Below, piece after piece: positions 8,024-16,888 of a stretch of DNA of 64,000 nt (position 1 is the stretch's first letter; every line of letters begins with the position of its first letter). A program made the position numbers and the translations under genes. Below the pieces are notes generated by a model. The model searched no databases, had not been told where the DNA came from, and was given only the letters and a program-made list of their open reading frames with translations. This stretch comes from Streptomyces sp. NBC_01264 (GTDB lineage: Bacteria > Actinomycetota > Actinomycetes > Streptomycetales > Streptomycetaceae), in the NCBI RefSeq assembly GCF_026340675.1, contig NZ_JAPEOX010000001.1:682001-746000 (forward strand). The letters are read 5' to 3'.

Positions 8024-9058
8024 GTGCGCGCGATGGTGTTCGAGCGGTACGGGGAGCCCGGCGAGGTGCGGCAGGTGGCCGATCCGCTGCCGGCCGCCGG
8101 TGGCGTGGTCGTACGGGTCGAGGCGACGGGGCTGTGCCGCAGCGACTGGCACGGGTGGATGGGCCACGATCCGGACATCACGCTCCCGCACGTGCCCGGC
8201 CACGAACTGGCCGGTGTGGTCGAGGCGGTGGGCCCGGGAGTCGTCAACTGGCGGACCGGGGACCGGGTGACGGTTCCGTTCGTCTGCGCCTGCGGCAGCT
8301 GTCCCGAGTGCGCCGCGGGGCAGCACCAGGTGTGTGCCCGGCAGACACAGCCGGGATTCACTCACTGGGGGTCCTTCGCCGAGTACGTGGCCCTGGAGCA
8401 CGCCGACGTCAACCTGGTGGCGGTGCCCGGGGAGCTCTCGTACGACACCGCGGCCGGGCTGGGCTGCCGTTTCGCGACGGCCTTCCGGGCCGTCGTCGCC
8501 CAGGGGCGGGTGGCGCCGGGCGAGTGGGTCGCCGTACACGGCTGCGGCGGGGTGGGGCTGTCGGCCGTGATGATCGCGGTGGCGGCGGGGGCCCGGGTGG
8601 TGGCCGTGGACACCGCTCCGGGGGCCCTGGAGTTGGCGCGGGCCTTCGGGGCCGCGCACTGCGTGGACCCAGGGCGGGTCGACGTGGTCGAGGCCGTACG
8701 GGACGTCACGCGCGGCGGTGCGCACCTGTCGCTCGACGCGCTGGGTTCCCCGGTCACGGCGGCGGCGTCGGTGGCCGGGCTGCGCCGGCGCGGACGGCAC
8801 GTACAGGTCGGGCTGCTGCCCGCGGCGCAGGGGGTCGCGGCGCTGCCCATGGAGCGGGTCATCGGCTGGGAGCTGGAGATCCTCGGCAGCCACGGGATGG
8901 CCGCGCACGCGTACCCGCCGATGATGGAACTGGTCCGCTCCGGGGTGCTGCGGCCGGACCTGCTGGTCGCCTCCACGATCCCGCTGGACGGGGCACCGGC
9001 CGCGCTGGCGGCGATGGGGACGGCGCCGGGACACGGCATCACGATCATCCGGCCGTGA
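8024..9058 (+). CDS. Zinc-dependent alcohol dehydrogenase
   Basis: 344-residue medium-chain dehydrogenase/reductase. It has the catalytic zinc ligand region [10 protein letters not shown], the GHE motif (PGHELAGV), the structural zinc cluster CACGSCPEC...C near residues 88-107, and the Rossmann motif [10 protein letters not shown] near 168. NAD(P)-dependent oxidation of an alcohol or reduction of an aldehyde is expected; substrate unknown. The GTG start at 8024 is chosen because GGAGGCGG sits 6 nt upstream. An in-frame GTG at 8009 would place that site inside the gene. Confidence 0.9.
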   Translation: MRAMVFERYGEPGEVRQVADPLPAAGGVVVRVEATGLCRSDWHGWMGHDPDITLPHVPGHELAGVVEAVGPGVVNWRTGDRVTVPFVCACGSCPECAAGQHQVCARQTQPGFTHWGSFAEYVALEHADVNLVAVPGELSYDTAAGLGCRFATAFRAVVAQGRVAPGEWVAVHGCGGVGLSAVMIAVAAGARVVAVDTAPGALELARAFGAAHCVDPGRVDVVEAVRDVTRGGAHLSLDALGSPVTAAASVAGLRRRGRHVQVGLLPAAQGVAALPMERVIGWELEILGSHGMAAHAYPPMMELVRSGVLRPDLLVASTIPLDGAPAALAAMGTAPGHGITIIRP

Positions 9059-9098
9059 GGGGCTTGTGGTGCCGGGAGGGCATGGCTACATTCCTTGA

Positions 9099-9110
9099 TT
9101 ACACGTGTAA
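9099..9110. promoter_or_regulatory. Perfect palindrome TTACACGTGTAA
   Basis: 12-bp perfect inverted repeat between the alcohol dehydrogenase and the PAP2 gene. Close relatives of its core (TTACACGTG) occur again at 62285-62293 and, inverted, at 62400-62408. It is a candidate operator, for example of a TetR-type repressor, but no regulator is linked to it by sequence. Confidence 0.35.
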
Positions 9111-9230
9111 GCACGAGATGTGGCCACGCGAATCGGCCACTCCTCCCACGCGTCCCCTCGTGCCACCCGCACGCTCCCTTCACACCCCTCGTCCCCCTCC
9201 TTTCCACCCTCCGCGAGAGGCAGCACCACC

Positions 9231-9943
9231 ATGTCCACGACCCCCGCCGACCCGGTTCTCGGAGTCGCCGTCCCCGCGACCGCGACCGACCGGGGCAGCA
9301 GGCGCAGCGGCACCTCACCCTCGGAGTCGCGCTGCTCGGAGCCGCAGCCGCGCTCGCGCTCGTCGTGCGGAGGGACGTGACACAGCCGCCCTTCCAGGGG
9401 CTCGACGACCGCCGGCTGTCCTGGATGGGCGGACCACACGACGGGTTCCCCTCCGTGGTCGCCGCGCTGCTGAACTGGTTCGGGGGCCCGGCCGGCTCGG
9501 TCGTCCCGCTCGCCCTGCTGCTCTTCCTGCTCGTCCGGCGGCGCTGGGTGTCGGCGGGGTTCCTCTTCGTCGTCTACATGGCCGGAAACATGCTCGTCGT
9601 ACAGGGCCTCAAGCACCTGGTGGACCGGCCGCGCCCGGAGAACCCGCTGGTCCGGGTCGACCACGGCTCCTTCCCCTCCGGACGCGCGGCCGGTGCGGCG
9701 CTCCTGGTCGTCATCGTCGGTGCGGTCCTCGTCCCCGCCGCCCGGCGCCGGGCCTGGTGGATCGGCGGCGCGGTCTTCGTCGCGGCGATGATGTGGAGCC
9801 GCACCTGGCTGCACGCGCACTGGCTCAGCGACACCTTCGCCGGAGCGGTGGCCGGCGTGGGCGCCGGGCTGGTCGCCTGGTGGCTCTGCGCCCCCGCACT
9901 GGCCCGGGAGGCCGGGCGGCACGCGGAGCGCGGGCTGCGCTAG
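9231..9943 (+). CDS. PAP2-family membrane phosphatase with apparent frameshift
   Basis: Multi-spanning type-2 phosphatidic acid phosphatase. The signature KHLVDRPRPEN (motif 1), FPSGRAAGA (motif 2, here SGRA in place of SGHA) and HAHWLSDTFAG (motif 3) are all present. These enzymes dephosphorylate lipid phosphates or undecaprenyl diphosphate at the membrane. The natural start ATG 9231 (MSTTPADPVLGV) is in a different frame from the catalytic part. One base appears to be missing near 9281-9300, and restoring a fifth G in the GGGG run at 9291 would join the frames to about 237 residues. The last codons overlap the convergent DUF2330 gene by 4 nt. Confidence 0.75.
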
Positions 9944-11061
9944 GGCGTCTCTTGTACGGCTGCCGGCCGGGGGCGGCGCAGCCGCGGTACGGTCAGGACG
10001 GCCGCCAGGGCGGCCGCCACGAGCACGGCCCCGATCGTGAGGATCCAGACCGGGACGCCCCCGGCCGTGAGCAGCTCGTCGGTGTACTCGACCCGGCGGA
10101 ACGGGGCGTCCCCGGCGGTGGCGCGCAGTTCGTGGTCGCCGTCGATCCGGGACGGGACCGGGAAGCTCTGGTCGATCGCCGTCAGGAACACCGGCTCCGT
10201 GCCCGCGAATTCGGCGACCGGTCCCTTCGGGGTGATCCGTCCGGCGAAGGTCACCTCCGGCGCGTCGCCGCCGATGGCGGAGACGGGTTCCATGCGGTGC
10301 TCCGCCAGGACGTACAGGCCCAGGGACTGGGCGCTTGCGGCGAGCCGTGACAGCCGCATCGGGTAGACGAGCCGGTCGCTCTCGAAGCGGATCAGCAGCG
10401 GATCCAGGGTGCCGCGCAGGGTGGCGCCGGGCTCCCGGGGGGCGAGCCGTACGGCGACGTACTCCCAGCGCTGGTCCACGTACGGCTTCAGCTCGGCGGT
10501 GAGCCGGTCGGGGAGTTCGAAGCCGTTGGCCTCGAGCCAGTCGCCCAGCGCCCCGGGGTCGGTCGCGGTCAGGCGGGCCACGTCGAAGTCGCCGAGCCGC
10601 TCCCGGCCGATGACGCCGACCTCGGCCCCGGCGCTTCCTGGCGGCGGCGCTCCGGCCGTGTCCCCCCGGCCCGAGTCGAGGGGCCAGTCCCCGCGCCGGG
10701 GCCAGAAGTAGCCGCGGGTGCGGTACTCGGGCCCGGTCAGGTCGACCAGGTGCGAGAAGAGCCCGGCATCGCCGAGGCGCACCGTGGCCCGCCCGGGCAC
10801 CGGCATGACCCAGGCGGCCCGCTTGGCATCGCCGCCGACCGTGAACTGCATGGCCACCTGCTCGGTCCGGCCGTCCCAGCGGACCACGGAGGCCTCCCGG
10901 GAGACTCCGATCCGCGAGGTGCCGTCCGGGACCATGGCCCCGCAGCCGCAGGCGTAGGCGGGGCTGACCAGGGACCCCAACTGCGTCGCGAGCAGGGCGA
11001 GGAGAAGGAGTCCGGCCCTCCGCCTGATCCACGCGACCGTTCGCCGTCCTGCCACTTGCAT
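9940..11061 (-). CDS. DUF2330 exported membrane protein
   Basis: 373-residue protein with an N-terminal signal peptide (about residues 12-36, ending before ACGCG), a long extracytoplasmic DUF2330 domain and one C-terminal membrane helix (WILTIGAVLVAAALAAVL) followed by a basic stop-transfer tail. The invariant CGCG cysteines right after the cleavage site are typical of the family. The start is uncertain: ATG 11061 has no clear ribosome site, and GTG 11055 is an alternative. Function unknown; homologues are common in actinobacteria. It shares its 3' end with the convergent PAP2 gene. Confidence 0.8.
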   Translation of the reverse strand: MQVAGRRTVAWIRRRAGLLLLALLATQLGSLVSPAYACGCGAMVPDGTSRIGVSREASVVRWDGRTEQVAMQFTVGGDAKRAAWVMPVPGRATVRLGDAGLFSHLVDLTGPEYRTRGYFWPRRGDWPLDSGRGDTAGAPPPGSAGAEVGVIGRERLGDFDVARLTATDPGALGDWLEANGFELPDRLTAELKPYVDQRWEYVAVRLAPREPGATLRGTLDPLLIRFESDRLVYPMRLSRLAASAQSLGLYVLAEHRMEPVSAIGGDAPEVTFAGRITPKGPVAEFAGTEPVFLTAIDQSFPVPSRIDGDHELRATAGDAPFRRVEYTDELLTAGGVPVWILTIGAVLVAAALAAVLTVPRLRRPRPAAVQETP

Positions 11062-11260
11062 GCCCGCCACCCGCACGCCTGCCGCCCGCGCCCTTGCCGT
11101 CCGCACCGTCTCCCCCGCATTCCTCGCCCGGCCGGCCGAGGGGCCGCCCACGGGCGGACCCGTCCGCCCCGGTCTCAGACGGCCGGCACCTCGATCCGGT
11201 TCCGGCCATCTGGGCGCCACCTGCCGGTCACCTCCTCCTGTCAGGCTGCGGGCACCCCAG

Positions 11261-11276
11261 AGTTGTATATACAACT
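11261..11276. promoter_or_regulatory. 16-bp perfect palindrome upstream of tmpA, likely GntR operator
   Basis: AGTTGTATATACAACT is a perfect palindrome ending 28 nt before the tmpA-like ATG. Its centre GTATATAC fits the HutC/UTRA-type GntR consensus GT-N-TA-N-AC exactly. Two such regulators are encoded nearby (12997-13839 and 20200-20946), so it probably controls the oxygenase pair. Confidence 0.65.
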
Positions 11277-11304
11277 TCTCCGAGGATGGATGGCAGGAGC
11301 CACG

Positions 11305-12415
11305 ATGTCCGTACCGGCGATTACCCGCCCGCCCGCGCCCTGGCTGCGCGACAACTGTCCCTGCGCCGAGTGCCGCGACCCGCGCACCGGCCAGAAGCTG
11401 TTCCAGATCACCGAGCTGCCCGCCGGCCTGGCCGTCGGCGCCGGTGCGCGAAGCGCCGGCCCCCGACGGCGGACCGGGCTGGGAGGTGGTGTGGCAGCCG
11501 GACGGCCACCGCTCCGTGTACCCGCTCCAGTGGCTCGAAGCCCACGGCCCGGACGGAGCGGAGTACCGCGCGGCCGGGGACGGACGGACCGAGGCGGACA
11601 AGGAACTGTGGGCGGCAGGTGACCTGGAGGGGCGGATCCCGCAGGCCGGCTGGGACGCCTACATCAGCTCCCGCGAGGTCCGCGAGCAGGTCCTCGACAG
11701 CGTGGTCCGGCTGGGCTTCGCCCTCCTGCGGGAGGTTCCGTGCCGGGACCGGATGGTGCTGGACGTGGCCCGGACCTTCGGCTTCGTCCGCGAGACGAAC
11801 TACGGGGAGCTCTTCGAGGTCCGTGTGGAGGCCGACCCCAACAACCTGGCCTTCACCGGCGCGCTGATCACCCCGCACACCGACAACCCCTACCGGGATC
11901 CCGTACCGACCCTCCAGCTGCTGCACTGCCTGCGCAACGAGGCCAAGGGCGGCGACTCCGGACTGGTCGACGGCTTCCACGCCGCCGCGCTGCTGCGGGA
12001 GCGCTCCCCGGAGGCCTTCGAGGTGCTGACCCGCGTGCCCGTGGAGTTCGCCTTCGCCGACGCGCACTGCGAACTGCGGGCCCAACGGCCCCTGATCGAC
12101 GTGGACCCGCTCGGGCGGATCCGCGAGGTCCGCTTCAACAACCGCTCCATCTCCACCCTGCACCGGCCCGCCGCCGTGCTGGAGGAGTTCTACGCGGCCT
12201 ACCGCCTCTTCGGCGAGCTGCTGGAACGGCCCGGGCTCCGGCTCGACTTCCGCCTCGCCCCCGGGGACTGCGTGGTCTTCGACAACACCCGCCTGCTGCA
12301 CGCCCGTACGGCCTTCGCCGAATCGGGGGGCCGCCACCTCCAGGGGACGTACGCCGATCTCGACGGGCTGCTCTCCACCCTTGCCGTCCTGCGCCGCGAA
12401 GGAGCCTCCGCGTGA
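11305..12415 (+). CDS. tmpA: TmpA-like Fe(II)/2-oxoglutarate phosphonate dioxygenase with apparent frameshift
   Basis: Relative of gamma-butyrobetaine hydroxylase and of TmpA, which hydroxylates C1 of 2-trimethylaminoethylphosphonate. The N-terminal zinc-binding part (WLRDNCPCAECRDPRTGQKL) is read from ATG 11305, which has AGGAG 5 nt upstream. The catalytic half (PHTD metal motif, distal His in RLLHARTAF) is in the next frame. One extra base near 11431-11450 breaks the gene: LPAGLAV in one frame must join APVREAPAPDG in the other. Without it the protein would be about 369 aa, normal for the family. It overlaps the HD oxygenase gene by GTGA. TmpA is favoured over a carnitine-pathway enzyme because of that partner. 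Confidence 0.78.
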
Positions 12416-12996
12416 ACGACCACGACCACGACAACCCCGACTCCGGCGCGGTCGACGCGCTCGCCCGCCTCTTCGAGGGCGAGGGCAGCGCCGAGTACTT
12501 CGGCGAGGCCGTCACCCAGGCCGGGCACATGCTCCAGGCCGGGGCCCTCGCCGAGGCCGCCGGGGCCCCCGCCCACCTGGTGGTGGCGGCGCTGCTGCAC
12601 GACATCGGGCACTTCCACGGAACCGTGACCGGCCGCGACCTGATGGAGGGCGGCCAGGACAACCGGCACAGCCACACCGGGGCCGACTGGCTGGCCCGGT
12701 GGTTCGGGCCGGAGGTGACCGAGCCGGTCCGGCTGCACGTGGCCGCCAAGCGGTACCTGTGCACGGCCGAGCCGGGCTACTTCGACCTGCTCTCCGAGGC
12801 CTCCGTGCACACCCTGCGCGTCCAGGGCGGCCCGATGACCGCCGAGCAGGCGCGGGCGTTCGAGGCGCTCCCGGGGGCGGCCGACGCGGTGGCCGTGCGC
12901 CGCTGGGACGAGCAGGCCAAGGACCCCGACCTCGCCACCCCGGACTTCGACCACTTCCGGCCGCTGCTGGAGGCCCTGCTGATCGAGAACGCCTGA
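12412..12996 (+). CDS. tmpB: TmpB/PhnZ-like HD-domain phosphonate oxygenase
   Basis: 194-residue HD-domain mixed-valent di-iron oxygenase, expected to cleave the C-P bond of the alpha-hydroxyphosphonate made by TmpA, releasing phosphate and a carboxylate (glycine betaine for the TmpB substrate). Tyr29, Glu32, His39, His63, Asp64, His86, His109 and Asp166 line up at near-constant offset with the PhnZ metal and gating residues as I recall them. Key segments are YFGEAVTQAGHML, LLHDIGHFHG, DNRHSHTGADW and RRWDEQAKDPD. GTG 12412 has GAAGGAG upstream and overlaps the tmpA stop. The stop directly abuts the convergent GntR stop. High-confidence family call; exact substrate inferred. Confidence 0.88.
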   Translation: MNDHDHDNPDSGAVDALARLFEGEGSAEYFGEAVTQAGHMLQAGALAEAAGAPAHLVVAALLHDIGHFHGTVTGRDLMEGGQDNRHSHTGADWLARWFGPEVTEPVRLHVAAKRYLCTAEPGYFDLLSEASVHTLRVQGGPMTAEQARAFEALPGAADAVAVRRWDEQAKDPDLATPDFDHFRPLLEALLIENA

Positions 12997-13839
12997 TCAG
13001 GGGCTGAGCGGGCTCGGCGGGCTCGGCGGGCTCGGCGGGCTCAGCAGGCTCGGCGGACTCGGGGGGCTCAGCGGACCGAGCAGGCGTCCCAGCGCACTGG
13101 CGGCGGTCGTGTGCACGGTGAAGGACACCGTCCCCGGCAGGTAGCGGTCCTGCGACCACTCCACCGGGACGCCGGCCGGGTCCGTGGACCGGCGCCGTTC
13201 GCGCAGCAGGGCCTCGCCCGCCGGGCAGCCCAGCAGCCGTGCGTCGTCCGCGTCGGCCGCCGCGATGTCGATGGTGTGATGGGCGTCGGCGAAGAGGACT
13301 CCGTGCCGGGCGAGCTGCTCGGAGTACGAGACCGTGTCCGGCGGCATGTCCGCGACCAGTACGCCGACCGGCTCCGGGTACGTGGTGCGCTCCACCATCA
13401 CGGGCACCCCGGACAGGGTGCGCAGCCGCAGTACGCGGTACACGAGGGCGCCCGCGTCGATCCGCAGGTGCTCCGCCTCCTCGGCGTCGGCCTCGCCGCG
13501 CTCCACGGCCACGGTCCGCCCTCCGGGTTCCTCGCCGAGGGAGCGGGCCCACCGGGTGAAGCTACGGAGCTCCGCGACTCCCCCGGCCTCCCCCGCGCCG
13601 CCGCCGAGGACGACCCGGCGGGTGCCCCGCCGCGAAGTGATCAGCCCGTCGGTCCGCAGGGCGGCGAGGGCCTGGCGCACCGTACCCCTGGAGACCCCGT
13701 AGCGGCGGGCGAGCTCGTCCTCGGCGGGCAGGCGCGCGCCGGATCCGTACTCGCCCGCGGTGATGGCGGTCCGCAGGTCCCCGGCGACCTTCAGGTAGAG
13801 CGGTGTCCTGGGGGCCGGGTCGCGCGGTGCCTCGTTCAC
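12997..13839 (-). CDS. GntR/UTRA-family regulator beside tmpAB
   Basis: 280-residue transcription factor. A GntR winged helix occupies about residues 12-80 (LPAEDELARRYGVSRGTVRQ), then a UTRA effector domain (VYRVLRLRTLSGVPVMVERT through SFTVHTTAASALG). This is the layout of HutC/PhnF-type regulators, several of which sense phosphonate or phosphate-related ligands. It resembles the second GntR at 20200 closely in layout and motifs. The last 25 residues are a Ser/Pro repeat encoded by 9-bp DNA repeats and are unlikely to be part of the fold. GTG 13839 is the only suitable start; its ribosome site is weak. It is convergent with tmpB with no spacer. Confidence 0.85.
   Translation of the reverse strand: MNEAPRDPAPRTPLYLKVAGDLRTAITAGEYGSGARLPAEDELARRYGVSRGTVRQALAALRTDGLITSRRGTRRVVLGGGAGEAGGVAELRSFTRWARSLGEEPGGRTVAVERGEADAEEAEHLRIDAGALVYRVLRLRTLSGVPVMVERTTYPEPVGVLVADMPPDTVSYSEQLARHGVLFADAHHTIDIAAADADDARLLGCPAGEALLRERRRSTDPAGVPVEWSQDRYLPGTVSFTVHTTAASALGRLLGPLSPPSPPSLLSPPSPPSPPSPLSP
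13001..13073. repeat. Degenerate 9-bp tandem repeat (GGCTCGGCG) in the GntR tail
   Basis: About eight units of GGCTCGGCG or GGCTCAGCR in tandem. On the minus strand they encode the Ser-Pro-Pro tail of the GntR regulator. Right after the convergent tmpB stop they also form an unusual G-rich 3' end for the tmpAB transcript. Unit number is likely to vary between strains. Confidence 0.7.
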
Positions 13840-14011
13840 GGGGCCAGCCTGCCATGACCCGGGCGGGGCGAAAGGCCCGGGAGGTCGGGACGTTCCACCC
13901 GGTATTGAGACGATGCCCGTCATCTAAATTCGAAGCGTGACCGGAAGGACCGGTGGCCGTGGCACGGCCCGCGCGGCGGGAGCCGCACACCAACGCGTAG
14001 AGGAACCACAC

Positions 14012-14401
14012 ATGTTCGGCATGATCATCGACACCACCCCCGACACGACCGCCGGCGCCGGCCCGGCGCTGCGCCTCGACCCCGAGGGCGGCCCGTTCCG
14101 CGAGCTCGCGGCCGTCCGGATCCAGGTGCCGGCCGGCGGGACGATCCCGGCCCACGCGCACGGGGCGTCCGAACTGCTCCTCACCGGCGTCACCGGGACG
14201 GTCGAGGCCTCGTGCGGGTGCGGCGCCAAGACGGTGGCTCCGGGCACCTTCGCGATGCTGCCCGCGGGCAAGGAGATCACCCTGGTCAACCACGGCACGG
14301 AGCCGGCGACGGTCCTCGCGGTGTTCTCCCAGAGCGAGTTCACGCAGGGACTCCCGCGCGCCGCGGCGAAGGGCTGCGGCTGCCAGGGACACGGCGGCTG
14401 A
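14012..14401 (+). CDS. Cupin-domain protein with Cys-rich tail
   Basis: 129-residue single-cupin protein, divergent from the GntR regulator. Strand motifs include IQVPAGGTIPAHAHGASELL (metal-site His of cupin motif 1) and a later TLVNHGTEPATVLAVFS. The second motif is degenerate, so metal binding may be partial. A CGCG cluster near residue 70 and a C-terminal KGCGCQGHGG tail are odd for a cupin and might bind metal. Start ATG 14012 follows GAGGAACC. Role in the phosphonate region is unproven; it may simply be a neighbour. Confidence 0.75.
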   Translation: MFGMIIDTTPDTTAGAGPALRLDPEGGPFRELAAVRIQVPAGGTIPAHAHGASELLLTGVTGTVEASCGCGAKTVAPGTFAMLPAGKEITLVNHGTEPATVLAVFSQSEFTQGLPRAAAKGCGCQGHGG

Positions 14402-14465
14402 CCTCCCGGTCCCCTTCGGGCGGGCCGCTCTTTACTGGCCACCGGCCTGATCCCATACTTCTCGC

Positions 14466-14957
14466 GTGAGAACGACGGATAAGCAGCCCCGCACCAGTCC
14501 ACTGGTGCCCGACGCGGTGGCCCGGGAGATCGCCCGGCACGACTGGAGCTCCATCGACTGCGGCTGCGGCCGCCCGGCCGGGCATCTCGATCACCTCGCG
14601 GACACGTTGTGGGACGCGGCCGAGGGACACCCGGCCGCGTTCCGCGCCCTAGAGGGCCATGCCTTCCACACCGGCGTGCTGCGGCCGCCCGCCCCGGCGG
14701 TGTCCGGGGTCCTGATGGCCGTCTGGGCCGCCGGCCCGCCCCGGCAACTGACGCGCGAGGCCCTCCTGTGGGCACTGCTGAGCCTGCTCGGCGCCGAGGA
14801 CGACGGCTCCTCGCACGAGGCCGGGCTGTACGGCCAGTGCGCCGCGCACATCCGCGCCGAGCTGCCGGGCCTGCGCGAGGCGGCGGCCCGGTGCCCGGGC
14901 TCCGTCTCGGCCGCCTACGCGGACGGCATCCTGCGCCTCCTCGACCTGACGGCCTGA
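14466..14957 (+). CDS. Hypothetical protein, 163 residues
   Basis: GTG-started ORF with good GC3 pattern. No known domain recognised. Predominantly helical, soluble, no signal peptide. It contains a CGCG motif (SIDCGCGRPAGH, near residue 31) and acidic/aromatic segments ALLSLLGAEDDGSSHEAGLY. It lies 64 nt after the cupin gene on the same strand and may be cotranscribed. Similar-looking proteins occur in Streptomyces as uncharacterised genes. Confidence 0.65.
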   Translation: MRTTDKQPRTSPLVPDAVAREIARHDWSSIDCGCGRPAGHLDHLADTLWDAAEGHPAAFRALEGHAFHTGVLRPPAPAVSGVLMAVWAAGPPRQLTREALLWALLSLLGAEDDGSSHEAGLYGQCAAHIRAELPGLREAAARCPGSVSAAYADGILRLLDLTA

Positions 14958-15043
14958 CTGACTGACCGCGTGACGGCCTGATCGCCTGACGGCCTGATCG
15001 CCTGACGACCCGACCACCTCACCGCCGACTGCCCGGGTGCCCG

Positions 15044-15081
15044 GCCCCGGTGCCGGGCCCGACCGGGTCCGGCACCGGGGC
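15044..15081. terminator. Bidirectional terminator, 13-bp perfect stem
   Basis: GCCCCGGTGCCGG and CCGGCACCGGGGC are perfect complements around a 12-nt loop, between the hypothetical gene at 14957 and the convergent HAD gene stop at 15085. Confidence 0.8.
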
Positions 15082-15084
15082 GCT

Positions 15085-15750
15085 TCAGGACCTGGGTGCG
15101 GGCACCAGGCAGTCCCGGAGGGTGGCCGACGTGACCTCGGTGAGGGAGGGCGCGAAGGTGCGTACCGGCGACGCGGGGACCTCCAGCAGGGACGGGACCA
15201 CCAGCACGCCGCAGCCGGCCGCCTCCGCCGAGGCCGCGCCGTCCGGGGAGTCCTCGACCGCCACGCAATTCCACGGCTCCACGCCGAGGCGCGCCGCGGC
15301 GGCCCGGTAGGGGTCCGGGTGCGGCTTGGTCAGGGAGGTGTCGTCCGCGGACAGGGTCAGGGCGAAGGGCACGTGGGCCAGCGAGCCTCCCACCACCGAG
15401 TCCACGACCACCCGCGGCGAGGCGCTGACCAGCGCGAACGGTATGCCTTCGGCCTCCAGGGCGGTGAGCAGCTGCTGCGCGCCCGGCCGCATCGGCGCGC
15501 CCTCCTCGACCCGGCCGAAGAAGCTCTCGGTCAGGACCCGCGCCACCTCCCGCACGTCCCCCGCGCCGGAGACCCGTACGAGGTGCGCGGCGGTGTCCTC
15601 CACCGCCCGGCCGACCACCTCGGGCGCGTCGGCGTCGGTCAGGGCGTGGCCCAGGTCCGCGGCGATCTCCACGGTGGTCTGCCACCACAGGACCTCGGTG
15701 TCGACGAGGGTTCCGTCCATGTCGAAGAGGACGGCGGCGAGTCGGGTCAT
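15085..15750 (-). CDS. HAD-superfamily hydrolase, phosphoglucomutase/phosphatase-like
   Basis: 221-residue HAD protein. Motif I is LFDMDGTLVDTE (nucleophile Asp10, acid/base Asp12), motif II VSASP, motif III KPHPDPY and motif IV VEDSPDG, with a C1-type helical cap. It should hydrolyse a small phosphate ester. It lacks the features of phosphonoacetaldehyde hydrolase (PhnX), such as the FDWAGT motif and Schiff-base Lys, so it is probably not a C-P lyase. Its ATG overlaps the ABC ATPase stop (ATGA), making it the last gene of the importer operon. Confidence 0.85.
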   Translation of the reverse strand: MTRLAAVLFDMDGTLVDTEVLWWQTTVEIAADLGHALTDADAPEVVGRAVEDTAAHLVRVSGAGDVREVARVLTESFFGRVEEGAPMRPGAQQLLTALEAEGIPFALVSASPRVVVDSVVGGSLAHVPFALTLSADDTSLTKPHPDPYRAAAARLGVEPWNCVAVEDSPDGAASAEAAGCGVLVVPSLLEVPASPVRTFAPSLTEVTSATLRDCLVPAPRS

Positions 15751-16883
15751 GAGGCTTCTTCCGGGTCCGAGGCCGTGGCCGGGGCCTCGGCCGTGGTGGC
15801 GACGACGAGGACGGGGCGTTCGGCCAGTCCCACGGCCGCCCGCGCGCCCGGTACGAGCGCTCCCGCCTCGCGCGAGGGCAGGTCGGCCTTGACCCGGATG
15901 CCGTCGGGCAGGTCCAGGTGCAGCCGGGTCACCGACCCGAAGAACGAGGCCGAGACGACGGTTGCCGCGCCCCGCTCGTCCGCCGTCACCGTGACGTTCT
16001 CGGGGCGTACGAGGACCTCGACGTCCGGGGTCGAGGGCACCGGGCCGTCCACCGGCAGCCGGGAACCGGCCACCTCCACCGTCCCGGAGCCGGCCAGCCG
16101 TCCGGGGAGCCGGTTCATGGTTCCGACGAACTCGGCGACGAACGGGGTCGCCGGCCGCTCGTACAGCTCGGCCGGGGCGGCGCACTGCTCCAGGCGGCCC
16201 GCGTTGAGCACGGCGACCCGGTCGGCCATGGACAGCGCCTCCTCCTGGTCGTGCGTGACGAACACGGTGGTGATGCCCAGGGAGAGCTGGAGCCGGCGGA
16301 TCTCCTCGCGCAGACCGGACCGCACCTTCGCGTCGAGCGCGGAGAGCGGCTCGTCCAGCAGCAGGACGCGGGGGCGCAGGGCGAGGGCGCGGGCGAGCGC
16401 GACGCGCTGCTGCTGCCCGCCGGACATCTGGTACGGGTACCGGTCGCCGTGGTCGGGCAGGCCGACCAGGTCGAGCAGTTCGGCGGCGCGCTCGCGGCGG
16501 GCGGCCGCGCCGACCTTGCGGACCCGCAGGCCGAAGGCCACGTTGTCGCGGGCGCTGAGGTTCGGGAAGAGGCTGTACGACTGGAACACCATTCCGGCGT
16601 CACGGCGGTTGGCCGGGATCCGCGTGATGTCCTGTCCGTCGAGGAGGACTTCGCCGGAGTCGGGCTGCTCGAAGCCGGCGACGACGCGCAGCGCAGTGGT
16701 CTTTCCGCAGCCCGACGGGCCCAGCAGGGCGACGAGTTCGCCGGGCTCGATGGTGAGGTCGAGTCCGTCGAGGGCGACGGTGGAGCCGAATGCCCGGCGC
16801 AGGCCGCGGAATTCGACGCGCGCTCCGCCGGGTGCCGCTTCGCTTTCCGCGGACTTCCTGGCCTCGGGAAGGGTGAGGGACAT
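15747..16883 (-). CDS. ABC importer ATPase, phosphonate/spermidine-type
   Basis: 378-residue nucleotide-binding subunit of the PotA/PhnT group. Walker A GPSGCGKT is at 55-62, the Q-loop in VFQSYSLFP, the signature MSGGQQQR at 153-160, Walker B LLLDEP at 174-179 and the switch His in FVTHDQEEA. A C-terminal TOBE/regulatory domain (VLVRPENVTVT) follows. It powers uptake by the two permeases encoded upstream. ATG 16883 is preceded by AAGGAG, which overlaps the permease end. Phosphonate as substrate is inferred from context. Confidence 0.9.
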   Translation of the reverse strand: MSLTLPEARKSAESEAAPGGARVEFRGLRRAFGSTVALDGLDLTIEPGELVALLGPSGCGKTTALRVVAGFEQPDSGEVLLDGQDITRIPANRRDAGMVFQSYSLFPNLSARDNVAFGLRVRKVGAAARRERAAELLDLVGLPDHGDRYPYQMSGGQQQRVALARALALRPRVLLLDEPLSALDAKVRSGLREEIRRLQLSLGITTVFVTHDQEEALSMADRVAVLNAGRLEQCAAPAELYERPATPFVAEFVGTMNRLPGRLAGSGTVEVAGSRLPVDGPVPSTPDVEVLVRPENVTVTADERGAATVVSASFFGSVTRLHLDLPDGIRVKADLPSREAGALVPGARAAVGLAERPVLVVATTAEAPATASDPEEAS

Positions 16884-16888
16884 GCGGG

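Noticed and set aside
15085..15750. Phosphonoacetaldehyde hydrolase (PhnX) for the HAD gene in the phosphonate region
   Set aside because: Motif I is DMDGTLVD, not the PhnX DWAGT form, and the Schiff-base Lys context is absent.
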